Made by a program: the position numbers and the translations under genes. Shown in pieces: positions 54,501-64,000 of a stretch of 64,000 nucleotides of DNA. Origin of the DNA: Ornithodoros turicata (taxonomy: Eukaryota; Arthropoda; Arachnida; Ixodida; Argasidae); contig NC_088203.1 in assembly GCF_037126465.1 (NCBI RefSeq), forward strand, positions 57,759,581 to 57,823,580, in the 5' to 3' direction. The notes under the pieces are model-generated. The model searched no databases and was not told the origin of the DNA. It worked only from the letters and a program-made list of their open reading frames with translations. How positions within the stretch are numbered: the first letter of the stretch is position 1; the number at the start of each line of letters is the position of its first letter.

Positions 54501-55339
54501 CGGGCAATGCGGTTCTTGTTTCTGAATGCATGGCACCGTAGAGCCCGTTTATAAACTCAGACGGCTCATGACATATGCAAGCTTATTTACTCATATGTTT
54601 CTTCAGACTAAAAAAACTCTGTTACCCTATTTTGAACAAGTGAGTTCAAAGCACCACACTTTCGGTCAGTACACTGTCAGTACACATGAGATTCATAACA
54701 ATGTTTTCCCATATTACTCTGTATACATCCACTTACCTCTCATCACGCTGACTTTTCAAGGCGTCAGCGGAGTTTTTGGAGCCCTGTCTGGAAACCGAGG
54801 GCACTGCTTGCCTATCGATACAAAAAAATATCAAACTGTTGTCAACTGGGAGCTGTAGTGTGGACATCTTAAAGACAGTGTGTGGGTGTGTATCACTGTG
54901 TCACATGTGTAAAGGGACAGTTGCATCCAGAAAACAAACACTAAAGCGTTCGACATCGTTTGACACTGTACCTTCCCCGTTTTGCTTGCCAAAAAACGGC
55001 ACATATTCAATAACAGAATTTGAGAGGCTGCACACTATTTTTGCAGCAGAGGAGGCACAGTGGCAAGAGTTTGTGTGACGTTCCTCCCACTCCCAGTCGC
55101 TTAGCCGTTTGCCTTCTTAGGAGGCACGGCCTCATTGGTTGTTGTCTGCTTGACACCTACAGAGAGGGAGACACGGCACATACCCAGATTTGTCGTCTGC
55201 TCTGTGTTTTATCGAATCGTACGAGAACTATACCAGCAATTTGCATCAGGTTTTCAGAATTATTGTCGGTGATGAATGAGAAGCCAAAAGGCGCTTTCGA
55301 CCAAGAAGGATGCGACTGGCCCTTTAAGCAGTAGGAATA
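54501..55339. other. No confident gene
   Basis: A plus-strand frame at 54776-55078 ending WQEFV has no family I recognise. The rest shows nothing. Confidence 0.4.
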
Positions 55340-55619
55340 CATGATAGATAGATAGATAGATAGATAAGTGCTTTATTTAAACATTCTATGCATTACAAAT
55401 TATAAGCGGGACCGCTAGGCACGCCTGTAATGCGGTCCCCGTAAAAATTACAGTCATTACTAATGATCTGATACGCCTAGAAAAAAAACAACACTTTTTA
55501 CAATCCAATGAAAACAACAACAAAAAAAAAAGATCAGAAATAACTTTGCAGAGACAGTTTCAGCGTAAATACATAAACAGCAATAAGCGTTACAAGAAGG
55601 AATAAATAGAAGAAATCAA

Positions 55620-57959
55620 TCACAGCAGATTCGACAACAGCCGTTTAAACATCTCGAAACTAGGTACTTCTCGTACCTGTGACGGAAGACTATTCCAATA
55701 CTTTCCCGCGAAGTAACAGAATAACTGTAGACCATAATTCGTGCGGGGCTGGGGAAGCGTTACACAAAATTCACTATTTCTGAAGCAATACTGACTAGCA
55801 GCATAACTAACTGAAATTAATGATGAATTGACCATATTGTGCAAAAGTTTAAACAAAAGTAACAGACAGTTGTATTTTACTAAGGAATAGATGTTTCTAA
55901 TGCCCAGTAAGGCGAAACAAAATGTAACAGACTCATATGGGGGGAGTCCCATCATAATACGCAAGGCCTTCTTTTGCAAAAGAAATATTGGTTGAATACT
56001 TGTCTTGTAGGTAACCCCATATGCTTCCAGACAATACGAAATGTGACTATGAATAAGCGCATGATAGACTAACACAGAAACACTCAATGGCACCAGGTGT
56101 CTTAAACGAGCAAGTGCAAATAAGCCCTGTGAAATCTTCTTTCTCACATGGAGAATATGTGGAGACCAAGTGAGACAAGAATCTAAATGTACACCCAGGA
56201 ATTTGACAGAGTCGACTTTCTGGAGTGTTGCATCACAACAAATAATATTCAAACTGTGATTTGCGATTTTCCTTTGCCGTGGATGAAAAATCATGTAACA
56301 TGACTTGGTTAGATTAATTTTCAGCTGATTTGCAGCGACCCATAGAGACAGTCTTTTAAGAACCAGGTTGGCCTTAGTAATAACCTCAGGTACAGTATTG
56401 CCTTCAACAAAAATGTTTGTGTCATCTGCGTACAAAGCTGTAACTGTTGATAAGTACTTGGGCAGGTCATTCACATAGACCAAAAATAGAAAAGGTCCTA
56501 GTAGAGACCCTTGCGGGACACCGCAAGAAGTCACACGCATTGAGGAGCGTTTGCTATCAATTTTAACATACTGTTTTCTGTTGGTTAAGTAACTCCTGAA
56601 GAGATCAAGAGGTAGCCCTCGTACCCCATAGCGTTCTAATTTAATTAATAAAATATTATGATTAATGAGGTCAAATGCCTTTGTAAAATCAATAAATGTG
56701 CCCAATGTTAAAATTTTGCTATCCATGTTGTTCTTTAAATACTCAACAATATCAACCAACGCGATTTCAGTGGATTTTTTCTTCGTGAATCCATATTGCG
56801 AAGGCGAAAGTAAGTTTTTATCAGAAAAAAATTTCTGCAACCTGGATAGTATACTTCTCTCAATTACTTTACTGATCACAGACAGAACAGATATTGGACG
56901 ATAATTTGTGGTAGCCAACCTGTCACCTTTTTTGAAAACAGGCACCACCTTCGCAATCTTTAATTCGTCTGGAAAAGACCCCACTTGATACATGGAGTTA
57001 ATTAATTTAGCTAAAGGAACAGATAATACATGTCGGAAGCGTTTCAACACAGAAACAGATATCCCATCATGCCCAGCTGATTTTGTATTGTTTAATTTCT
57101 GAATGATACTCCCGATTTCTAATGGAGTAACTGGTGCAAGGAAAAACGAGTCCGGATTGCGCGGAAGCAGTGGCAGTTCTGGAACATCATTATCTCCATC
57201 GACATCGCTTATGACAAAACTTTCACTGAGCATCTCTGCAATTGTTTGCTTGTCGTTAACAAGCTGTCCGCCAGTACCACGGAGCGCAGGAACGTCATTC
57301 ACTGGAGCTGTTCGACACAGAACTTGATTAATCGTACTCCAAACCTTTTTGCTATTACCAACAGCGTTGTTGATGCTTTCCTCGTAGTACAATATTTTTG
57401 CATGGCGTAGCACTCTGTGTAAAATGGCAGCGTATGCGGAATAACGATCCTTTAACGTTACGTTATGTGGATGAATACGAACTTTTTTATATAAATTGTT
57501 TTTGTGTTTAATGCTTCTTAGCATTGCAGGTGTTACCCATGGCTTCCTTATCTTATTCCTCTTACTAACTGTTACAGTATGTGTCGCAGCTTGTATTGAT
57601 GTGGAGAGATTTGTAAGAAAGTCATTACACTTAACATCAACTGAGGCATTAGAATTTAAGAACGACCAATCTACCGCTTCCAGCAATGTTCCCAATGCCA
57701 CAAAATCAGTGAACGTCTTTTCCCTGATGCTATCATCTCGTGGACAAGCTGCTTTAACAGAAATGAAGACTAGTTCGTGGTCCGAGATCCCTGTTGCAAC
57801 AACTTCACAAACAACCTCATTTTCATAAAAATTAGTTGTAATGTGATCAATAATGGTTGACGATCCATCATCTGTAAACCTAGTTTGACCAACTGATTTA
57901 CACCATAGTTCGTTAGGAGTTCCAAATAGTTGACAGCAACAGAGCCCTGCTTCAGACAA
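55620..57959 (-). pseudogene. LINE ORF2, reverse transcriptase part
   Basis: This open frame of about 779 codons contains KPWVTPAMLRSIKHKNNLYK, the palm start NNTKSAGHDGISVSVLKRF, DELKIAKVVPVFKKGDRLAT, SQYGFTKKKSTEIAL, GTFIDFTKAFD, SCGVPQGSLLGPFLFLVYVN and the catalytic box ALYADDTNIFV. The C-terminal region has the usual VKFLGVHLD and HSHISYCLEAYG. It is separated from the endonuclease by a frameshift near 57900, where QTRFTDDGSSTIIDHI continues the endonuclease domain in the new frame. Confidence 0.85.
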
Positions 57960-58490
57960 TCAATATTAAAGTCACCAAGGATCAGTACATTTGATTTAGT
58001 TGTCCATAGTGAGTGCAATGTAGCCTCCAACTCATTTAAGAACACAGAGGCATTTACCGAAGGAGACTTGTAAACTACACCAACAATCAGGGATGAGTTT
58101 CTGAATGGCATAGCCCTGCCGATAGTCAGCTTCGGTAACTCGATAAATAAACTTTCGCACATTGGAACACTTATGGACAGGTCGGGTCGCTGTCTGAATG
58201 GCAAGTCCTCCTTCACGTATAATGCAACGCCTCCATGCTCTCTCTCAGCTCTGTTACAAAAGATTACCGAGTAACCAGTTATATGAAAAAACTGAGAGGT
58301 TTCATCACCAAGCCATGTTTCAGAAAGAGCAAATATCTGTATACTTGCCGACGAAAGCAACGTTTGTACATCATCGAAATGTTAATTTAAACTACGAATG
58401 TTTAAATGCGCGGCACAGAAGCCAGAGTTGTGCGTTTCGTCACAGAAATCATCCACAGAAAGCAGGGACATACCAAAAAATGAAAAAAAA
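57770..58490 (-). pseudogene. LINE ORF2, endonuclease part
   Basis: APE-type endonuclease motifs are HLNIRSL, FALSETWL, REHGGVALYVKEDLPF, VGVVYKSP and VLILGDFNID. A TAA interrupts the frame at about 58385, just after HLNIRSLN, where the family normally reads on. The frame is lost again near 57900. Confidence 0.8.
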
Positions 58491-58509
58491 ATAGGCAGTG
58501 AGGGCCGCT

Positions 58510-59400
58510 CTACAGCCTCTGAATATCATTCACATGTTCAATACAAATGCGCTCAGCTTTGTCATTTTTCTTAACGAAGATACGACCATTTCGTACCCAC
58601 ATGTACATGTACCCTTGTTCTTTCGCTCGTTCTTTGGCCAGCCGCAGAATGTTTTTGTTTTGGCGGGTAGGGTTCTCGCACACAAACAGACCTAGACACG
58701 GATGCTCGATAGATAATTTCTTAACTTCTGATTTTGCGAGAAGCCACGACTGTACGTCGGAACGATCCTTAAACCTTATCAGGATAACTGGCGGCTTAGT
58801 TGTTGACCTAGTCTGAAGTCGGTGATAAGCCTCTACCGGCGTATTTGAGATAGGCATAACCTTAATCTTTGTGGCGAGCTCATCAAGCACTTTGACAAGC
58901 TCTTCGCCGTGGGTGTACTGTACGCCATGAATTTCAATATTCAGTCGGCGATCGTACTGCTCATTATAGTTTACAGTTTTTTCTAGGCCGGTAATCATCT
59001 CATCCTTATCTTTCAGAAGTCTTTCCATAGCTGTCACTTTAGTGTCTGTGCCATCATCACGATGTACAAGGTCATCATACTTCCGTTCTATACTGTCCAG
59101 TCTTTTCTCTATAGTTGTCGTTCTTTCCAATACCTCACTAGTCTTTTGTCCATTGCTTTGAATAGCAGCAAGTAACATTTGAGGAGTGATCTGATTTTGA
59201 TCTTGACCAGTTCTCCTCTTGTGCACGGTGCACGTGTTACAAAGCCAAGATTCCCGTTCAGGCACTGTCATTGCTTTTAGTGTCGTTTTCGTGATGGAGC
59301 TACATGTTCCAGAGTGATAGCGGTTATTGCATAGGGCACATTTAACAGCACTATCATCAGTAGTGACAGGCTTCATACATGCGAGACAAATACTAGCCAT
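58510..59400 (-). CDS. LINE ORF1 protein (PHD finger, coiled coil, RRM-like)
   Basis: This intact frame has 296 codons. The N-terminus has a PHD-like zinc finger (ICLACMKPV, VKCALCNNRYHSGTC, WLCNTC), then a coiled coil (TTIEKRLDSIERKYDDLV, MERLLKDKDEMITGLEKTVN), then an RNA-binding domain (RRLNIEIHGVQY, VEAYHRLQTRSTTKPPVILI, FVCENPTRQNKNILRLAKER). ORF1 proteins of this layout bind LINE RNA. The ATG at 59400 is chosen because MASICLACM is the usual beginning. Confidence 0.8.
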   Translation of the reverse strand: MASICLACMKPVTTDDSAVKCALCNNRYHSGTCSSITKTTLKAMTVPERESWLCNTCTVHKRRTGQDQNQITPQMLLAAIQSNGQKTSEVLERTTTIEKRLDSIERKYDDLVHRDDGTDTKVTAMERLLKDKDEMITGLEKTVNYNEQYDRRLNIEIHGVQYTHGEELVKVLDELATKIKVMPISNTPVEAYHRLQTRSTTKPPVILIRFKDRSDVQSWLLAKSEVKKLSIEHPCLGLFVCENPTRQNKNILRLAKERAKEQGYMYMWVRNGRIFVKKNDKAERICIEHVNDIQRL

Positions 59401-59447
59401 AACAGTTGCAGTCCACTGGAGCGAACAGAATAACACTGTGATAAAAT

Positions 59448-59718
59448 CACGTACCTAGATAACAAGATGCAAGTTAGCAACCGGCATATCAGATAGCTCC
59501 AGAGGACTGCAGAGCGGAGACGATCGTAGGGCGCTTATGAAGTCATAACGTCCGCCAGGTGTCACCTCTGTTGATGACGTTGTAGCTTGATGGCTCTCTT
59601 GCGCTGAAGCACGTGTCGCTGTCTTCCCAGTTGTACAGGTTCCTCGATAGCAGTACAGTATCTAGATAACAAGATGCAAGTTAGCAACCGGCATATCAGA
59701 TAGCTCCAGAGGACTCAT
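59448..59718 (-). repeat. Repeated promoter monomers of LINE 5' UTR
   Basis: A segment of about 60 bases (ctagataacaagatgcaagttagcaac...ctccagaggact) occurs at 59455-59510 and again at 59660-59716, about 205 bases apart. Tandem 5' monomers are known in several LINE families as promoter repeats. Confidence 0.7.
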
Positions 59719-59720
59719 GT

Positions 59721-62294
59721 AGGAAAGTGTTGTGGATGTGAGGCCTCACAAAGCCCAGGAGACACAGGATCAATAGGGAGATGCTTACATAACTGGGGGC
59801 TGCCTTTTTGGGACTTATTTTTCAGTAAAGTCGTGGGGTTAATATCGGGTTGTATGTTTTTCTCAAGATTCATGTGCCACTGAGTTGTATTCTCTCGTTT
59901 ACTTTTCTTTCAAAATTTGGGTGCAAATGGGCTGTATTTTTAGTTTCACCCATGCAGTTTTACATCACTTGACACCTGAGATATGCTCATCATGCAACTT
60001 TATGGAGTTGACCTGCAAAGGCGTTAATGTATGCAATGTTCCTCTACTGGTACCATAATTTGGTAGGAGACCTTTCCCTGGCATGTCATTTACTTGCCTC
60101 TCAGGTAACAGACCAATTGAGAGTGTGCAAATGGTATTCCCTGCATCTTTCCCCATTTGGTCTTAAGTCCCACAACAGTTTGGGCACTTGACTATGGCAT
60201 TATGCGTTGTTGGGCAACATGTGTGCCATGCTGCATCACTACGGACCCCTGTTATGCATGTAAGTGTAGAAGGCTCATACACAAGTCCTGCTTACCCAGC
60301 AAAGACCTATTCCTGCAAGTCTTCTTTTGGCCAGATGCTCATGAGAAGCTCCTTCACAAAAATGGAGTCCTTCTGTTGGCACTGGACACGCTCCCACACC
60401 TCCTTCTGAAGCTCGAGACCTTGGCCAATGTTAATCTGGAACCATTGAGAAGAATGCAAGAGAGCACTTTATGTGAAATCAGAGTGCACAGCTGAGTGCA
60501 CAAAAAATTGGACCAGTGGTCCACTTTGGGACACATTACTGTCAACAGTTAAATCCAAGCTGACTGGTGACAAGAGATTTGTTAACATTTTTTTTAGCTT
60601 TGGCAGTACCACCATTACTCAGCCTCAAGGAAACAACCATCAAATCATGTAGCACTCTCTTTAGATCATCTGTATTTTGCATTTGAAAAAGTTGTAACCT
60701 GAATTGGAAGCAAGAGTGGATAAGCAAGGGGCTTTTGGATATTCCATGTCTGTCCTATGGGCGCACGAAAGAAGCAAGTTAGAGCAAATACGATAAGGAA
60801 CCTATACAGGTGTCACATGGGCAACCTTTATTGGCTGCTTTCAATTAGTGGTGTTAGTAATTATGGGATGCTTCCTCGTACCATTTTGCTGCTGGCTGCA
60901 CTTGGCGGTGGTGGCTCAGGAGTGGCCTCTCTGGATGGCAGAAGCTCTAGTGCTGGAAGCTTCAATGTTGTCAAGTTCCAGTTTCTTGACAGCATGAAGG
61001 GCTATATAACAGATTACCTTTATTAAGTGTACCATAGCTGCCAAAAATTTTGTTGGCCCCATATCTATATTTTTTCCATTAATTTGCAATACAGGCTCTT
61101 ATAATTGTTTTCTCAACACACACCAGTTCAGAACCAGCAGTTATAAAAGCGTGCTGAATGAGCACACAGGTATCCTGTACAGCCGCAATGAAAGCAAAAG
61201 GGCACTATGAAAAGGATGCTCAGAGGCTCTGGAACATTTATGCAGAGAGTCAATCCAACCCTGAATCGAAAACCATTACAAACCGATATTTTTGGGTAGA
61301 CTGGAACTGCACGGAACCCAAAATTGGTGGTGTCATTTTGGAGCTGTATTGTTAGAAAAGAAACTGCTAAAATATAACAGTTCACGCTAGCTGACACTAC
61401 ATCCAGCTATTGGGTCCGAAAAGGCAGTTGTGCCAGAACTTGTGTGGTTACAACACTCTGTGGTTGACTAATTCAGCAGTGCTCTGTTCCGTGGAGCTCT
61501 ATTTCACCTGATCTTTAGCTTGTGAATAAGTGGCACTGCCGAGAGCTAGAGAGAAATAATTAGTTAGCATTTGCAAATGAACCTCTTTCAGACCAGCACG
61601 TGGCTGACATGTCAGAAGCTTATTTGCCTAGCTAACTAATTATATCTAAATCTTGAAATATGAGTGGGACGCTTCAGGCACCTTCATCACAGGAATAAGC
61701 AGCTTGATCGAGGACTGTTTCAGAGCAAAACTTGCCTCAGCCCTTATGAATTTTCCAGGTAATAACGCATTTCAATCCACAAATTCTCGCACAATGTACT
61801 CTCTCGCAGGACTATACTGCATTAGATTATGGGCTTAAGGAGATGGGTCTGCTGGAAGATAAGGCACAGCCAGGAGATCGCGCTGTTTATGAACAAGCTA
61901 ATAAAACTGTAACCATAATAAAAACTAAATAAAATATGGCCTTTACTCTGCACATGAGATTTGTAGACCAAAACCAACTAATTACTTGAAAAACAAAGCA
62001 AAAACACTAATATTCAACACATTTGTTTTAAGAAACAGTTCTCGATCGAGTTGTTCAATCTTGTGATAAAGCTGGCGGAAATGTCAGACTCAAAAAAATT
62101 TAGTTACTTAGAATATACAAGTAAACTTTTAACAGGCCAGCACGTAGCTGGTGTATATGCAGAGTTCTCTGAAAAAGAAACGACATTCAATAGAGCCACA
62201 TGTTCACGAAATGTCCAGCAGGAGGACATTCATGGTACACCTGGGATTAAATGATGCTCTGATGACATAAACTATGCAATTTAAATAAAATACA
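59721..62294. other. No confident gene
   Basis: Several plus-strand frames may be exons, for example 61158-61355 with GHYEKDAQRLWNIYAESQSN and NRYFWVDWN, and 62051-62254 with SDSKKFSYLEYTSKLLTGQH. I cannot place them in a family or find a consistent set of junctions. No repeat arrays are seen. Confidence 0.35.
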
Positions 62295-63419
62295 TTAACA
62301 TGCTGTACCGTCCTGGTCATCAAGCCTGCGCAGGATCTTCTCTTGCAGAGCTATGTTGATCCTACGGAGGTTCCAAATTTCATTGTTCTTTTCCTGAAGC
62401 CTGATCTCAAGGTCGCGTATGATGCTTTCCTCTCTTATGGCCCTTTCTGAGCATGAAGTTCTGTCGTCCTCCCCAGCTAGCAGCTTCGGCTGCTTTTTTT
62501 TGCTGCGCTTCGACAGTTCATGAGGTACTTCATTGATCTGCTGCTTCCGCTTTTCTAATATGTGCAGCAGGTCCTTCTTTCTGTGCCCATCTTTACTCGG
62601 GCGGGCAGGTGGCTATAAAAGAAAAACCTATTGTGTTTTTCTTTTTTCTTTTTTTGTGAATGCTATGGAGCTACCTCTTGTTTTGTGTCTTCTTCACTTT
62701 CGCTTGTGTCTACGATGCGGCGGACGCTGACTCTCTTCCGACTCACTTTAGCGGCCACGTCTTCTGCTGACTCTGTAAAGCATTCCGGAAACGATTACAG
62801 ACTGAAATATAACCTGCAGAACGCAACGTTGCACTTGTGATAAATCGCCCCACACAAAGGTGGGAGATGTCAAACACGCGACAACCCACTTACGCCCGGT
62901 TGCAGCAACGAGACTTCAGACTTGAACAGAGTTTAGAGTCCACAGAACTTGGTTTGAAACACTCAGACCTGTTCAGAAACGCTGGATTTCGAGCCTTGCC
63001 ATTACACTAGTCAAACTGAACCGTTAGTAGCACATCGTTGACGATTAATCGTGAGTTTAGAAACCGTTAATCTCGGCTGAAGTCGGAGCTCGCGTTGGTG
63101 CAACACAGTGTAGACAGCGTTATTGTAAACGATAAACGATACTTGAGCATGCCACGAATATGGCGCATGTGGCGGTGGGCCGCGCCGAGAACGCTCGGTA
63201 TGTCGGATTCAAGCAAACGAAATGCCACTCACCTCCTAACATCAATATACGCGCTCGGTAGTAGTCACAGCTGCCGTCCGTGTCGGTCCACTTCACGGAA
63301 TAGAACGCCGATGGAGAGAAGTCCTGTATATGCAGCGGCTGGAAATCCTCGATGTCTTCGACATTCACAACGGCATATTTTTTGTCGTCCTCATACCGGA
63401 CATAACCGTGGGTGATCAT
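62295..63419 (-). CDS. Three-exon nuclear-type protein, BEN-family-like N-terminus
   Basis: Exons 63419-63233 (donor g|gtgagt), 62772-62675 (acceptor tttacag, donor gag|gtagct) and 62612-62295 (acceptor tttatag) join in phase to 200 residues. The first exon reads GYVRYEDDKKYAVVNVEDIE, then VKWTDTDGSCDYYRARILML, a module I associate with N-termini of arthropod BEN-domain proteins. The second is Ser/Glu-rich with RKRVSVRRIVDTSESEED. The third has a basic stretch (LSKRSKKKQPK) and a coiled coil (IIRDLEIRLQEKNNEIWNLR). No BEN domain itself is seen, so this may be a short isoform or relative. Family assignment is tentative; the gene structure is well supported. Confidence 0.65.
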
Positions 63420-63846
63420 GGCAACGCGCTTCTTTGTGTGTAGGTTGCCAAAACTTCGTGTACACGCAGTAAATACGATAACAGCAACTGACTACAATAC
63501 AGAATCCCTACTACTGCTACTGCGTTCCCCGCGTCAAAACTAAGGAAAATTCGCGCGCGACGCCGGTCGAGTTGTGGCGCGCCTACAGTTTCGCAGAAAC
63601 CGTTCAGCATAGAAACAGACATAATAATAATGCAATCATAATAATGCTGGCTATTTTTCTTATTCGTGATGTTGGCTGTCCCGTATCAGCTATGGTCGAA
63701 CAACTATTAAAACGCGAAACATGGACATCATCATCCTCATCTGCGTTGTTGTTGATATGTGTCAGTGGTATATGTGCCGTGTTGTGTTGTCTTTCCCGTG
63801 CTACTGCTAGCCGCTGGGATCTATTATACGCTGAAGGCGCGCCACG
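63420..63846. promoter_or_regulatory. Likely bidirectional promoter region
   Basis: This 427-base interval separates two divergent first exons (63419 minus and 63847 plus). It is locally GC-rich near 63540-63600 and contains a short cat/ata microsatellite. No TATA box is obvious. Confidence 0.4.
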
Positions 63847-63957
63847 ATGAATCCTCCAGAAAAACGAAAAAAGCGAGGACATTACAAAAGCTATCTGAGT
63901 CCTTCAGCGGAGTTCCAGCTCCCGAGATCCACTCCCCGCGCGCACCGGCAACAAGCA
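63847..63957 (+). CDS. First exon of a gene running off the window
   Basis: An ATG at 63847 opens MNPPEKRKKRGHYKSYL and stays open for 37 codons to a strong donor (gca|gtaagtg) at 63958. The N-terminus is basic, consistent with a nuclear protein, but there is too little to name a family. Confidence 0.45.
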
Positions 63958-64000
63958 GTAAGTGAAATTCATTTTCCTTTTTTTTTTTTTCTTGATTGCA

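Larger units (their letters stand above)
55340..59720 (-). mobile_element. Nearly complete two-ORF LINE (CR1/L2-type), inactivated
   Basis: The minus strand contains a 5' region with a tandemly repeated 60-bp segment, ORF1 (59400-58510), ORF2 with endonuclease and reverse transcriptase (about 58490-55620), and a 3' tail of tagatagata repeats (55343-55365). ORF2 has an in-frame stop at about 58385 and a frameshift near 57900, so this copy is dead but fairly young. Confidence 0.88.

Overview
This is a eukaryotic, repeat-rich nuclear window. Interrupted genes with GT-AG introns, tRNA-headed SINEs resembling the Ruka family of ticks, Ty3/gypsy, Penelope-like and CR1/L2-type LINE remnants, and several foldback MITEs point to an arthropod, most likely a tick. 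The species-level assignment is inference from remembered repeat families.

Positions 1-24,500 are host sequence crowded with transposon debris. A signal-peptide exon (4483-4519) opens a gene whose later exons (9758-10054, 10241-10584) encode a secreted protein of about 225 residues. Two further two-exon cassettes of the same family follow (12013-12948 and 15107-16899), all with phase-1 junctions. The first intron holds a decayed gypsy element (about 5000-8900, minus strand), itself hit by a SINE with a 12-bp target-site duplication and by a 964-bp miniature LTR element. Penelope-like and LINE fragments and MITEs fill the rest.

The centre of interest is a Maverick/Polinton (adintovirus-like) element. 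The full copy runs 29660-46310 (16,651 bp), has terminal inverted repeats of about 1.4 kb and is flanked by the 6-bp duplication cacaag. Plus-strand genes are a small orphan gene, packaging ATPase, a hydrophobic core/minor protein, an acidic protein, a chromodomain integrase, penton-like minor capsid protein, a Gly-rich basic protein, double-jelly-roll major capsid protein, adenovirus-type cysteine protease and a multi-exon protein-primed DNA polymerase B. Minus-strand genes are an orphan gene, two small spliced paralogues with a Cys/His motif, and a second orphan just inside the right repeat. Each inverted repeat carries a TATA box pointing inward, three 141-bp tandem units and, 13 bp from its outer end, a 39-nt-arm hairpin. 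Capsid, packaging, maturation, replication and integration functions are all present. A 927-bp hAT-like element has truncated the penton gene, and the polymerase has an apparent one-base frameshift.

The left flank, left inverted repeat and first genes of the Polinton are present twice as a direct tandem duplication of 4,115 bp (24512-28626 and 28627-32741) that appears identical. The first copy breaks off in the middle of a gene. This is either a very recent duplication or an assembly artefact.

Right of the Polinton lie LINE fragments (46472-46930, 47955-49435), a five-exon THAP-domain gene (52334-50311, minus), a nearly complete but broken two-ORF LINE (55340-59720, minus), a three-exon gene with a BEN-family-like N-terminus and coiled-coil C-terminus (63419-62295, minus), and a divergent first exon of another gene (63847-63957) running off the window.
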